Source: Aquamicrobium aerolatum DSM 21857
GTDB lineage: Bacteria > Pseudomonadota > Alphaproteobacteria > Rhizobiales > Rhizobiaceae
Assembly (NCBI RefSeq): GCF_900113935.1
Contig: NZ_FORF01000002.1
Coordinates: forward strand, 62,001 to 126,000
DNA length: 64,000 nucleotides
Direction: 5' to 3'
In this document: positions 18,367 to 26,950 of the stretch, piece after piece
Layout: every line of letters starts with the position of its first letter
Numbering within the stretch: position 1 is the stretch's first letter
Made by a program: the position numbers and the translations under genes
The notes under the pieces: model-generated
What the model was told of the DNA's origin: nothing
The model's input: the letters and a program-made list of their open reading frames with translations, nothing else
The model's database searches: none

Positions 18367-18394
18367 CGATTATCGAGCAACTGTTCGCTAATCA
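18367..18394. promoter_or_regulatory. Operator-like palindrome B, upstream of the creatininase operon
   Basis: CGATTATCGAGCAA, two bases, GTTCG, then CTAATCA. The arms GATTATCGAGC and GTTCGCTAATC are inverted repeats of each other at 9 of 11 positions, and the left 14 bases equal those of site A. Placement directly in front of the first gene fits a repressor site. Confidence 0.65.
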
Positions 18395-18540
18395 TGACAA
18401 GGATGCCGAACGAGGTCAACACCTATTGTCATCCGCCAGCGGCAAAACCCACGCCTTCCACATGGAGCGTACACAGGTGACGGCAATCAAAACTTCGACA
18501 GCCAGCATCAATTGACAGTGCAAACCCTCGTGCTGTTATG

Positions 18541-18566
18541 ATAATAGACCAATTGTTCGATAAACG
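18541..18566. promoter_or_regulatory. Operator-like site C, upstream of the AllA-type gene
   Basis: ATTGTTCGATAAACG lines up with the reverse complement of site B, with most positions shared over 26 bases, including the TCGATAA core. It lies 19-44 bases upstream of the GTG at 18585, so sites B and C sit at opposite ends of the 226-base divergent promoter region. Confidence 0.55.
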
Positions 18567-18584
18567 AATTAGCGAGACCCGACC

Positions 18585-19085
18585 GTGATCCAATTCGAGC
18601 GCCTCACCGAAGATAGTTTCAGCGAGTTCGGCTATGTTGGCCGTTCCGGTGCCGGCATCACCAAGGCCATCCGCGACGGATCGGTGCTGCTGAGCAAGTC
18701 ACCGGCGGCGCTGAGCCACGATGAAACGGCGCTCGACCTCGCGCTGGACTTCTATGACGTGCAAGCCGCAGCCGACCCGATGCAGATCAGCATCGCCGAG
18801 CGCCATGAACACAGTTCGCAAATGTTCGTGCCGATGTCCGGCCAGCATTATCTGGTGATCGTCTGGGACGACCACCCGGAGCGCGGAGGCAAGGTCCGCG
18901 CTTTCGTCGGCGCGCCCGACGACGTTGTGATCTACAAGCCGGGTGTCTGGCATCATGGCATCATCTCGCTCGACCGGCAGGGGCTGTTCGCCTCGACCAT
19001 GTGGCGCACGCGCGGCGGAACAGACGTCGAATTCCTGCAGATCCCCGAACCGTTCGCACTCCCGCTGCAGGAACTGCCCGCATGA
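18585..19085 (+). CDS. Ureidoglycolate lyase family protein (AllA-like cupin)
   Basis: The 166-residue protein has the pattern of the AllA family: ERHEHSSQMFVPMSGQHYL in the middle and YKPGVWHHGIISL toward the end. AllA splits ureidoglycolate into glyoxylate and urea at the end of purine catabolism. No allantoinase or allantoate amidohydrolase is in the window, so here it may act on a ureidoglycolate-like product of the hydantoinase encoded immediately downstream, with which it overlaps by ATGA. The start is a GTG with only a weak ribosome-binding site. Confidence 0.82.
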   Translation: MIQFERLTEDSFSEFGYVGRSGAGITKAIRDGSVLLSKSPAALSHDETALDLALDFYDVQAAADPMQISIAERHEHSSQMFVPMSGQHYLVIVWDDHPERGGKVRAFVGAPDDVVIYKPGVWHHGIISLDRQGLFASTMWRTRGGTDVEFLQIPEPFALPLQELPA

Positions 19086-22000
19086 ACCTGCTCGGAATCG
19101 ACATCGGCGCTTCAACCATCGACCTCGCACTGAGCACCGGCGGAACGGTGCGGAAGATGAAGCTGCCGCACAAAGGCACCGAGTCCAGCACGGCGATCCT
19201 CGAGGCCATCGGCTTTGCAAGTGAACATTGGTCGGTGTCGCTGACGGCGCTCGATGAGATCCGGGTCGGCTCGACAGGCGCGCTGAACCATGTGCTGTCG
19301 GGCAACGTCTCGCCGATTGGGCTGCTGACGACACGCGGCTTTGCCGACACGCTGGCCCTGGCGCGCCAGAACCGGGTCGACCTTTATGACCCGGTCGCGC
19401 GTTCCCCCTCGCCGCATTTTCTCGTGGACCGCGCCGCGATCCATGAAATCGACGGGCGGATCGGCCCGGACGGACGCGAAATCGATCCGCTGGCGCTCGA
19501 CCAGATTCGCGACGCCGCGCTCGCCTTGCAGCGCGCTGGCGCAAAGGCAATCGCCGTTTGCTTCCTCTTCTCCTATCTCGACCCGGCACATGAGAACGCC
19601 TGCGCGGCAGCGCTTGCGAAGGCCGTTCCCGACCTGCCGGTTGTGCTTTCGCATCAGTGCGATCCTTACGCACGCGAATATGAGCGCATGGTTTCAGCCT
19701 GTCTGGAAGCGGCGCTGGTGCCCTCGCAGCGCGCCTCGCTCGATGCGCTTGAGCACAGTTTGCGCGACCAAGGCTTTCGCGGGCGCCTTGCTTTTGCAGA
19801 ATCGCGTGGCGCGCTGCAGGATCCTGAAGTCGCAAAGAAGCACGTCACCTCGACTATTCTGGGTGGTCCCGCCGCGGCCACACTCACCGCCACACAGCTG
19901 ATGAACGATGCGCAGATCGAACAAGCCATTGCCATCGATGCCGGCTCGGTCAGCACCGACATCGTCGCGCTGACCCGCGCCGGGGCCAGCACCACCACAC
20001 ATGGCGTTGTCGCCGGGGTGCCGGTGCGCATTCCCATGGCGGACATCGAAAGCATCGCGCTGGGCGGAAGTTCGCGACTCAAAAGCCTGTCGCCGCAAAC
20101 GACATTCGCCGCAGATGCCGACAAAGACAGCCCGACCATCACCGACGCGCTGATCGGACTGGGGCTGCTGGACAGTGCGCTGGCACAAGGCAGCCATGAG
20201 CGTATCGCGCGAGCAGCCAGCGCCGCCAACACGACGCCCGCTTCACTGTGTGAAGCGATCCGCGACGCCGCCGCTGACCGCATCGCCGATGCCGTCATCC
20301 GCTACGCGGCAGGACGCAATATCGACCCTGCCGCCACAGCGCTGGTCGCTTCCGGCGGACTCGGCAAGATCCTTGCCTGCGATATTGCCGACCGCACCGG
20401 CGCACGCGACGTCGTGATCGGTCACCATGGCGAGGTTGCCGGAGCCCTCGGCTTGCTGAGCGCGCGCACGCTTGCCGAGGAGGTGCGCATCCTCAACGTG
20501 CCTCTGGCGCAGATCGACGAAACCGACCTGGGCGGCTTTGCCGGTGCCAGCCCGGCGTCCGGTGCGCAGACACAGCTCGTCGCAACGCTTGCCCCCAACG
20601 CCTTCATGCATCCGGTGGAACTGCCACTTCCGCCAGCTCCTACCGGCGCAGACCTGCGCGCCGCCTTCGACGCCTATCATATCGACCGCTTTGGCGCCGC
20701 CTCACGCGAGCCCGGCCATGTCTTTTCCATCGCAAGGCGGGTCTATGGTGCGGCACCTATGTGCCATGACCACGAGAGCAAGGCATCGCAAGCACCCGCA
20801 GCACCTGCACATTGGCAATCAAGGCACAGCGGCAGCTTCTTTCGCTTCCAGCGCACCAGCGAAGCGACCTCACTGCGCATCGAGACGCTGCAGATGCGGC
20901 TCAACGCCATTGCCCAGTCGATGCAGGAGACCTTGTTTCGGACCGCAGTTTCCGCCGTGGTGCGGGAAGGCAATGACGCCGCCGCTGCACTCCTGTCTCC
21001 CGACGGTGAGCTGATCGCCCTTTCGGACGCAATCCCTTTGTTGCTGGGAGCGCTCGACGGATCGACCCGCGCAATTCTCGCCCGCTTTCCCGCACAGGAC
21101 ATGCGCGAGGGCGATCTTTACCTGATGAACGATCCGTTCCTCGGCGGCACCCACCTGCCCGACCTGACTGTCGTCCGCCCGGTCTTTTCCGGGGGCCGGC
21201 TGATCGCCTTTGCGGCCAGTATTCTGCACCATCAGGACATTGGCGGCATGCGCGCCGGTTCGGTGCCGCCGGATGCGGTCGAAATCTTTCAGGAAGGGCT
21301 GCGGCTGCCGCCGGTTCTGATGGGACGAAACGGCCAGATCGACCAGCATATCGTCGACCTCATCCACGCAAATTCGCGCGCACCGGCAACGGTGCTCGGC
21401 GATCTCAGCTCACAGGTCCGCGCCGCTGCCGAAGCCGCGCAATCGCTGACCGCCCTGGCCACAGAATGCGGGACCGACGTCTTGGTGGATGGGATCGGGG
21501 AATGTCTCGACCGGGGCGAGGCTCTGGCCCATGAGACGATCGCTTCCATGGCCCCCGGACCACATGCCGCGCGCGAAAACCTCGACCCCACACCCGGCCT
21601 GCCGCAGGTGACGATCAACCTCGCCCTGTCATGCGGCGATGGCAAACTCCACGCCGACTTCACCGGCACCTCGCCCCAGGTGGCCGCGCCGATCAACTGC
21701 GTGCGCTCCGGCCCGTTTGCGGCCTCCTTCTACAGCCTGCTGAGCGCGCTCGGGCCGACCGTATTTCGCAATGGCGGCGTCGTACGCCGCATCCATCTCG
21801 AACTGCCACAGGGCTGCGCGATCAACGCCTCGCCACCGGCAGCGGTCAATGCGCGCATGGGCATCGTGCGCGCCACCACCTCCGCCCTCTTGCAGGCTTT
21901 GGCCAAAGCCTTGCCAGCCAAGATGCCGGCAGCCAATTCCGGCATGTCCTATGTCCTCGCCTTCTCCGGCAACGGCGTCGATGGCAAACGCTTCATCGTC

Positions 22001-22444
22001 ACCGAGATCATCGCCGGCGGCGCTGGCGGCGGGCCGGACAGCGACGGAGCGCCGGGGATTTCAACCGATGTCGGGAACGCCATGAACATGCCCGCTGAAG
22101 CGCTGGAATCGCAAATCCCGGTGCGGCTTGTCGAAGCCGTCGTGCGGCGCGGGTCCGGCGGCACGGGACAATTGCGTGGTGGCGACGGGATCAGGCGCAG
22201 CTATCTCGCCCTGCAGGACGGCATCCAGGTATCGCTGCGCGGAGAGCGCTTCCGCTCGGTGCCGCTCGGCCTTCTGGGCGGTGGCTCGCCACAACCTTCT
22301 GCCGCCACCGTGGTTCGCAGCGATGGTTCTGTGGAAAACCTCGGCACCCGCTCGGTTCCCGTGCTGAACACCGGAGACCGTTTGATCGTCGAGAGTTGCG
22401 GCGGCGCAGGCTATGGCATCGCTGCAACGGAAATGCCATCATGA
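19082..22444 (+). CDS. Fused HyuA-HyuB ATP-dependent hydantoinase / oxoprolinase
   Basis: This 1120-residue protein joins a HyuA-like half (about residues 1-590: LLGIDIGASTIDLAL, AIDAGSVSTDIVAL, a Hydantoinase_A core) to a HyuB-like half (about 620-1115: RLNAIAQSMQETLFRTA, LYLMNDPFLGGTHLPD, RRGSGGTGQLRGGDG). Such enzymes use ATP to open hydantoins, N-methylhydantoin or 5-oxoproline. The fusion resembles 5-oxoprolinase, which is usually nearer 1250 residues, and the first nucleotide motif reads DIGAST rather than the common DVGGTFTD. ATG 19082 overlaps the stop of the AllA-like gene. Which cyclic ureide or lactam it opens cannot be read from sequence. Confidence 0.85.
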   Translation: MNLLGIDIGASTIDLALSTGGTVRKMKLPHKGTESSTAILEAIGFASEHWSVSLTALDEIRVGSTGALNHVLSGNVSPIGLLTTRGFADTLALARQNRVDLYDPVARSPSPHFLVDRAAIHEIDGRIGPDGREIDPLALDQIRDAALALQRAGAKAIAVCFLFSYLDPAHENACAAALAKAVPDLPVVLSHQCDPYAREYERMVSACLEAALVPSQRASLDALEHSLRDQGFRGRLAFAESRGALQDPEVAKKHVTSTILGGPAAATLTATQLMNDAQIEQAIAIDAGSVSTDIVALTRAGASTTTHGVVAGVPVRIPMADIESIALGGSSRLKSLSPQTTFAADADKDSPTITDALIGLGLLDSALAQGSHERIARAASAANTTPASLCEAIRDAAADRIADAVIRYAAGRNIDPAATALVASGGLGKILACDIADRTGARDVVIGHHGEVAGALGLLSARTLAEEVRILNVPLAQIDETDLGGFAGASPASGAQTQLVATLAPNAFMHPVELPLPPAPTGADLRAAFDAYHIDRFGAASREPGHVFSIARRVYGAAPMCHDHESKASQAPAAPAHWQSRHSGSFFRFQRTSEATSLRIETLQMRLNAIAQSMQETLFRTAVSAVVREGNDAAAALLSPDGELIALSDAIPLLLGALDGSTRAILARFPAQDMREGDLYLMNDPFLGGTHLPDLTVVRPVFSGGRLIAFAASILHHQDIGGMRAGSVPPDAVEIFQEGLRLPPVLMGRNGQIDQHIVDLIHANSRAPATVLGDLSSQVRAAAEAAQSLTALATECGTDVLVDGIGECLDRGEALAHETIASMAPGPHAARENLDPTPGLPQVTINLALSCGDGKLHADFTGTSPQVAAPINCVRSGPFAASFYSLLSALGPTVFRNGGVVRRIHLELPQGCAINASPPAAVNARMGIVRATTSALLQALAKALPAKMPAANSGMSYVLAFSGNGVDGKRFIVTEIIAGGAGGGPDSDGAPGISTDVGNAMNMPAEALESQIPVRLVEAVVRRGSGGTGQLRGGDGIRRSYLALQDGIQVSLRGERFRSVPLGLLGGGSPQPSAATVVRSDGSVENLGTRSVPVLNTGDRLIVESCGGAGYGIAATEMPS

Positions 22445-22530
22445 CCGACAGAACGCGTGCATCGAACTGGGCTGACCCGATGCGAAGATGACGCCAGGCC
22501 CACAACGATGCCGCCGGATATGATCACGAC

Positions 22531-23310
22531 ATGAATTTGTATGACCTGCTAGACAAGGAAGACAAGGAAGTTTCTCTGACTTTCGGCAAGGGCCTTTCTG
22601 TCCTCCTTGCCTTCGAGGGCCGCAACAGCGAGCTGACGATCTCGGAAATCGCCAGCAAGGTCAGCCTGAACCGTGCCGTCACGCGTCGTCTGGTGCGCAC
22701 ATTGGAACAACTCGGCTTCGTTTCGCACGACCGGGGGCGTTACCAGCTGACGCCACGCGTGCTGCGCCTGACACGTGGCTTCATGGAAACGCGCAGCATT
22801 CCGCAGGTTATCCAGCCAGTGCTGCGGGCAGCATCGCATGAAATCGGCGAATCGGTTTCGTTCGCCATGCTCGATGGCGATGAGGCCGTCTATGTCGCGC
22901 ACGCTTTCGTTCCGAGCCGCTTCACGCTCAACATGGTGACGGTCGGCAGCCGCGTGCCGCTGGCACCGACCGCAATCGGACGCGCGATTCTGGCATTCCT
23001 GGAAAAGAACGAACGCGACGCGCTGCTCGACCGGCTCGGCCTTGCCCCCTATACGCCCCACACGCTGGTGGAGCGCAACGGTTTCGGCGACCTGCTCAGC
23101 GCCATACGCCTGAGCGGCTTCTCGTTCACGGAATCGGAATATGTCGAAGGCGTCAGCTCGCTGGCCCTGCCCGTATTCGGACGCGATTCGCAGGTCAACG
23201 GCGCAGTCTCGATCATCTTCCCACAGGGACAATATGACGAAAAACAGCTGCATGAGAAGGTCATCGCCACCCTCTCACGCTGCAGCAGCGACATCGGCGC
23301 TGTGTTCTGA
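22531..23310 (+). CDS. IclR-family transcriptional regulator
   Basis: The 259-residue protein has an N-terminal winged helix (about residues 17-80: LTISEIASKVSLNRAVTRRL) and a C-terminal IclR effector domain (about 95-259, with GSRVPLAPTAIGRAILAF). It follows the hydantoinase gene by 86 bases on the same strand and is the only regulator inside the island, so it is the best candidate to bind sites A-E. A 14-base word ATCGAACTGGGCTG at 22461 also occurs at 9528 in the divergent oxygenase promoter; whether this matters is unclear. Confidence 0.88.
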   Translation: MNLYDLLDKEDKEVSLTFGKGLSVLLAFEGRNSELTISEIASKVSLNRAVTRRLVRTLEQLGFVSHDRGRYQLTPRVLRLTRGFMETRSIPQVIQPVLRAASHEIGESVSFAMLDGDEAVYVAHAFVPSRFTLNMVTVGSRVPLAPTAIGRAILAFLEKNERDALLDRLGLAPYTPHTLVERNGFGDLLSAIRLSGFSFTESEYVEGVSSLALPVFGRDSQVNGAVSIIFPQGQYDEKQLHEKVIATLSRCSSDIGAVF

Positions 23311-23329
23311 AGCAACGACAAGGCGTCTA

Positions 23330-23369
23330 CCTGAAGCGTGTCGCGATCTTTCAGATCACACGCTTCAGG
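23330..23369. repeat. Palindromic repeat between convergent genes, possible bidirectional terminator
   Basis: CCTGAAGCGTGT and ACACGCTTCAGG form a perfect 12-base stem with a 16-base loop that contains CGCGATCTTTCAGAT, a module shared with the elements at 11657 and 49383. It lies between the convergent IclR and RidA genes, followed by a fragment of the CACGCATGTCC module. Confidence 0.7.
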
Positions 23370-23407
23370 ATTGGTCTATTCACGCATGTCCGCTGCGTAT
23401 GGCGCCG

Positions 23408-23869
23408 TCAGTGCTTCAGGGAAGCCACCACTTCGATCTCCAGCGGAAGGTTGACCGGCAGGGTCGCGCAACCGAGAGAAAGACGCGCATGCGCGCCAGC
23501 ATCGCCGAAGACTTCAACGAAAAGATCCGATGCGCCATTGGTAACCGACGCATGATCGACGAAGTCGGCGGTGGTGCGCATATGGGCGACGACCTTGACG
23601 ATCCGGTCGATGCGATCAAGATCCCCAATCGCGTATTTCAGCTTGGCCAATGAGGAAATAGCCGCAAGGCGTGCAGCATGATAGCCGTCTTCCGGCGTGA
23701 GATCGGCACCGATGATGCCGCGATACTGGATCTCGCCATTGATCGTGCAGGACGCACCAGCGCAAAAGACCAGCCCGTGCGCCGCCACTGCGGGAATGTA
23801 ATTTCCCATCGGCTTCGAAATCGATTCCAGTTCAATGCCAAGGCTCGAAAGACGCTGTTCAATATTCAT
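23408..23869 (-). CDS. RidA-family protein, second copy
   Basis: A 153-residue Rid-fold protein with VFCAGASCTINGEIQYRG near residue 35, VKVVAHMRTTADF in the middle and GAHARLSLGCATLP near the end, where the Arg expected for substrate carboxylate binding is present, unlike the copy at 11226. It is the last gene of the peptide-transporter operon, 138 bases after the M20 gene. It probably removes reactive enamine or imine intermediates from amino-acid turnover. Confidence 0.82.
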   Translation of the reverse strand: MNIEQRLSSLGIELESISKPMGNYIPAVAAHGLVFCAGASCTINGEIQYRGIIGADLTPEDGYHAARLAAISSLAKLKYAIGDLDRIDRIVKVVAHMRTTADFVDHASVTNGASDLFVEVFGDAGAHARLSLGCATLPVNLPLEIEVVASLKH

Positions 23870-24007
23870 GGATGTCGGTTCTTTTTACCTAGATCAATTT
23901 CGCGCTTCTTCATCCGCGAAACTTCTCTAACTCTTTGTTTTTACGAAATTCCAGACGCAAAACCGCTTCGCACTTTTGCTGGAATTGCTCTGGAAATTCG
24001 AAGGCGA

Positions 24008-25165
24008 TCAACGAGTTTCGACAAGGCGAGCCCAATAGGTCGCGCCAAGCGGAATAATCTCGTCGTTGAAATCAAACTGGGGGTGATGCAGTTCTGCCGA
24101 TGGCCCCTGGCCGATATAGATCATCGCACCGGGGCAGCGTTCCAGCATGAACGCGAAGTCCTCGCCGCCAAGACTTGCCGCCGTATCGCGCACAACGTTG
24201 TCCTCACCGACAATGGTCGCGGCAACATCCGCGCAGACCTTGGCCATCGCTGCATCGTTGATCATCACCGGATAGGCGCGATCATAGTCCAGATCGATCT
24301 GCGCGCCGTACATGGACGCGATTCCCGCCAGCAATTCGCGCAAGCGCTTCTCGGCCAGATCACGCACCGCCGGCGACAATGTGCGCACGGTGCCCGTCAG
24401 CTCCGCGCTCTGCGGAATGACATTGTTGGCCGTTCCGGCGTTGAACGTGGTCAGCGAGACGACCGCCGCTTCCATCGGATCAACCGCCCTCGACACGACG
24501 GTCTGAACAGCCTGAATGACGGTGGCACCGATAATCAGCGGATCGATGGAAACCTGGGGCTTGGCTGCATGGGCGCCTTTGCCGGTGATGGTGATGCGAA
24601 TATTGTCGACGGAGGCGAGCGTTGCGCCGCTGCGAATGCGAAACTCGCCGACCGGCACATTGGGAAATGTGTGCATGCCGAAGACTTCGGTGATGCCAAA
24701 GCGTTCGATCAGGCCATCCTCGACCATTTCGCGCCCACCACCGCCGCCTTCTTCAGCGGGCTGGAAGATGACAGCAACGGAACCGCGAAAATTGCGCGTC
24801 TGCGTCAGATATCTCGCGGCCGCCAGAAGCATGGCGGTATGCCCGTCATGACCGCAGGCATGCATCTTGCCTGAAATGGAGGATGCGTGCGGCAGATCCG
24901 CCTCTTCCTGCATCGGCAATGCGTCCATATCGGCGCGCAATCCGACAACATGCCCCTCGGCTTTTTGCTGACCACGGATAATGCCGACGACGCCGATGCG
25001 GCCAATTCCTTCATGAACCTCATCGACGCCATAGTCACGCAAAGTCCGGGCAACGATTTCGGCTGTGCGATGCAAGTCGAATAACAGCTCCGGATGGCGG
25101 TGAAGGTCACGGCGTATCTCGGCAATGTCCGAATGGAACGCCTGAATCTGGGGAAGGATGTTCAT
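24008..25165 (-). CDS. M20-family amidohydrolase (N-acyl-amino-acid hydrolase type)
   Basis: The 385-residue protein has the M20D metal-site motifs GLRADMDALPM, KMHACGHDGHTAMLL, EEGGGGG and HTFPNVPVG, typical of hippurate and N-acetyl-amino-acid hydrolases. It should cleave an amide bond between an acyl or carbamoyl group and an amino acid in the cytoplasm. I start it at ATG 25165; a GTG at 25192 would add 9 residues. It sits directly downstream of the receptor gene of a peptide-type ABC transporter, so it may act on the imported substrate. Confidence 0.86.
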   Translation of the reverse strand: MNILPQIQAFHSDIAEIRRDLHRHPELLFDLHRTAEIVARTLRDYGVDEVHEGIGRIGVVGIIRGQQKAEGHVVGLRADMDALPMQEEADLPHASSISGKMHACGHDGHTAMLLAAARYLTQTRNFRGSVAVIFQPAEEGGGGGREMVEDGLIERFGITEVFGMHTFPNVPVGEFRIRSGATLASVDNIRITITGKGAHAAKPQVSIDPLIIGATVIQAVQTVVSRAVDPMEAAVVSLTTFNAGTANNVIPQSAELTGTVRTLSPAVRDLAEKRLRELLAGIASMYGAQIDLDYDRAYPVMINDAAMAKVCADVAATIVGEDNVVRDTAASLGGEDFAFMLERCPGAMIYIGQGPSAELHHPQFDFNDEIIPLGATYWARLVETR

Positions 25166-25276
25166 GTCGGTCGCAAGTCCTTCATCCGACACATCATCGG
25201 TCTTGGCCGACGATGGGCGGGAGTGTTCATGAGAAAGTCATGGCCGCCAGCGAACTGGCGGCCATGATGCAACTGC

Positions 25277-26887
25277 TTATTCCGGGAAACGCAGACGTCC
25301 GTCCTGGCCCCATGTGAAGCCGGCGCTCTTCAGGATTTCGCGCGCCTTCTCGAGGTCATATTCCGGCAGCTTGAGCTCCGGATTGTGCCAGAAGGTGTTC
25401 GACGGAACGATCGACGATGCGGTTGGAGCCGCGTCACCGCCAAGAACCTCTTCAATGATGCTCTCATAAGGCGTGGCGTGGGACAGGGCCTGACGCACCG
25501 CCTTGTTGGCGAGGAACTCATTGTTGATGTTGTAGCGTGCCGACATGTAGCCGTTGGACTGGGCCTGAATAATCTGCAGGTCAGCGAATGTGCGGAACTC
25601 CTCGACAACGGTCGGGACCAGCGGCTGCAAGGTCACGTCGATGTCGCCCTTGGTCAGCGCCGAGGAAAGCACCTCAGCGGAACCGAACTGGATGAACAGG
25701 AGATCTGCGGCAGGCTTCATGAAGTGCTCAGGATTGCGCTCCATGGAGATTTCACGCCCTTCCTTCCAGTACTTCAGACGGTAGGGCCCGCTGCCAACCA
25801 GCGGAACGTTCTTGTAGTCCTGGGGCTTCTCCAGACCGGTCTCTTCAAGGATACCGCTCCAGACATGCTCCGGCAGGATCGGTGCCTGTGCCAGAAGCGT
25901 CGCCACGAACGGCGCGGATGGCTTGACCAGCTTGAAGCGTGCCTTGCCGTCCACAACTGCAATGCTCTCGACATTGTCGAGATACTGCTTGAAGTAGATG
26001 GCGTTGTTTTCCTTCAAATAGTTGAAGGTGAACACGACGTCTTCAATCGTGACAGGCTCGCCGTCGCTGAACTTCAGGTCATCGCGCAGGCTGACATCGA
26101 GCGTGGTCTCGTCGATGACGTCGAGGGCCGAGGCTGCGGACAGCTGCGGGCTGCCATCGGGGCCGACCAGCATCAGACGGTCATAAACCAGCCCGAGACG
26201 GTCCAGATCCTCGCCGATCTTGAAGGTCAGGGGATTCCAGCTCTCCTGATCGATGGTCCAGCCAAGACGCACGGCCGGCTGTCCACCAATCGGCTTCAGG
26301 CGCGACAGGTTCCAGATCGAGCGCAGGCCTTCCGGCGTGTCGATGTAATCTTCAAGCTCGGTCGTCGTCTTGTTGTAGGCCGTCGTGTTGATCACATAGG
26401 CGATCAGCGCTTCCGGCTGCTCTTCATAGATGGCTGCCTGCAGGTCGTAGATGACCTTGCGGCGTTCTTCGGCATCGTAGATGCGAAGCTGCTTGTCGCC
26501 CAGCTCGTCAATCTTTGCAGACGAGAACGAGCCGACATTCATGTTGCCCGGCGTGGAGTTGGCCGAATTGAACTGTCCGTTCGAATAGAATTCCGGCTCA
26601 AATCGCGCCGAAGAGCCGGACAGCACCGAAAGGACCACGTCGAACTTGTGTTCGTTGAACCACATTCCGAGCATGGGAGCCGGGAATGGCTGCGGGTTCA
26701 GCTTTACCTTGATCCCGAGCTCCTCCCAGGAGTCCGCCAGATAGCGGGTGGTCTCGAAATAATGCTGATACTTGGTCGAAGGCCAGGTCAGGAAATCGAT
26801 TTCCGGCACGACCTTGCCTTCAGCCAGCGCCACATGCGGCACCGCCAGTACGCTCGTGGCAAGCAGCAGGCTACGTAGATATTTCAT
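25277..26887 (-). CDS. Peptide-type ABC transporter substrate-binding protein
   Basis: The 536-residue protein starts with a signal peptide (MKYLRSLLLATSVLAVPHVALA) and has the size and internal layout of DppA/OppA-type receptors of the SBP_bac_5 family. It should capture a peptide, N-acyl-amino acid or similar solute in the periplasm and deliver it to the permeases encoded at 28517-30360. ATG 26887 is preceded by AGGAGGAAT. It lies between the gamma-glutamylcyclotransferase-fold gene and the M20 gene. Confidence 0.9.
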   Translation of the reverse strand: MKYLRSLLLATSVLAVPHVALAEGKVVPEIDFLTWPSTKYQHYFETTRYLADSWEELGIKVKLNPQPFPAPMLGMWFNEHKFDVVLSVLSGSSARFEPEFYSNGQFNSANSTPGNMNVGSFSSAKIDELGDKQLRIYDAEERRKVIYDLQAAIYEEQPEALIAYVINTTAYNKTTTELEDYIDTPEGLRSIWNLSRLKPIGGQPAVRLGWTIDQESWNPLTFKIGEDLDRLGLVYDRLMLVGPDGSPQLSAASALDVIDETTLDVSLRDDLKFSDGEPVTIEDVVFTFNYLKENNAIYFKQYLDNVESIAVVDGKARFKLVKPSAPFVATLLAQAPILPEHVWSGILEETGLEKPQDYKNVPLVGSGPYRLKYWKEGREISMERNPEHFMKPAADLLFIQFGSAEVLSSALTKGDIDVTLQPLVPTVVEEFRTFADLQIIQAQSNGYMSARYNINNEFLANKAVRQALSHATPYESIIEEVLGGDAAPTASSIVPSNTFWHNPELKLPEYDLEKAREILKSAGFTWGQDGRLRFPE

Positions 26888-26950
26888 TCATTCCTCCTAA
26901 TTTACAAATCCGCAAAGCGCGGCTTGTGCCCAGTTCTCGTCATCCAACGA

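Noticed and set aside
18585-19085. The AllA-like gene as evidence for a standard allantoin pathway here
   Set aside because: No allantoinase, allantoate amidohydrolase or urate enzyme is in the window; the gene is coupled to a hydantoinase instead.
25385-26878. 497-codon plus-strand frame opposite the peptide receptor
   Set aside because: It mirrors the receptor exactly, has no start signal and has a composition typical of reverse reading of high-GC coding sequence.
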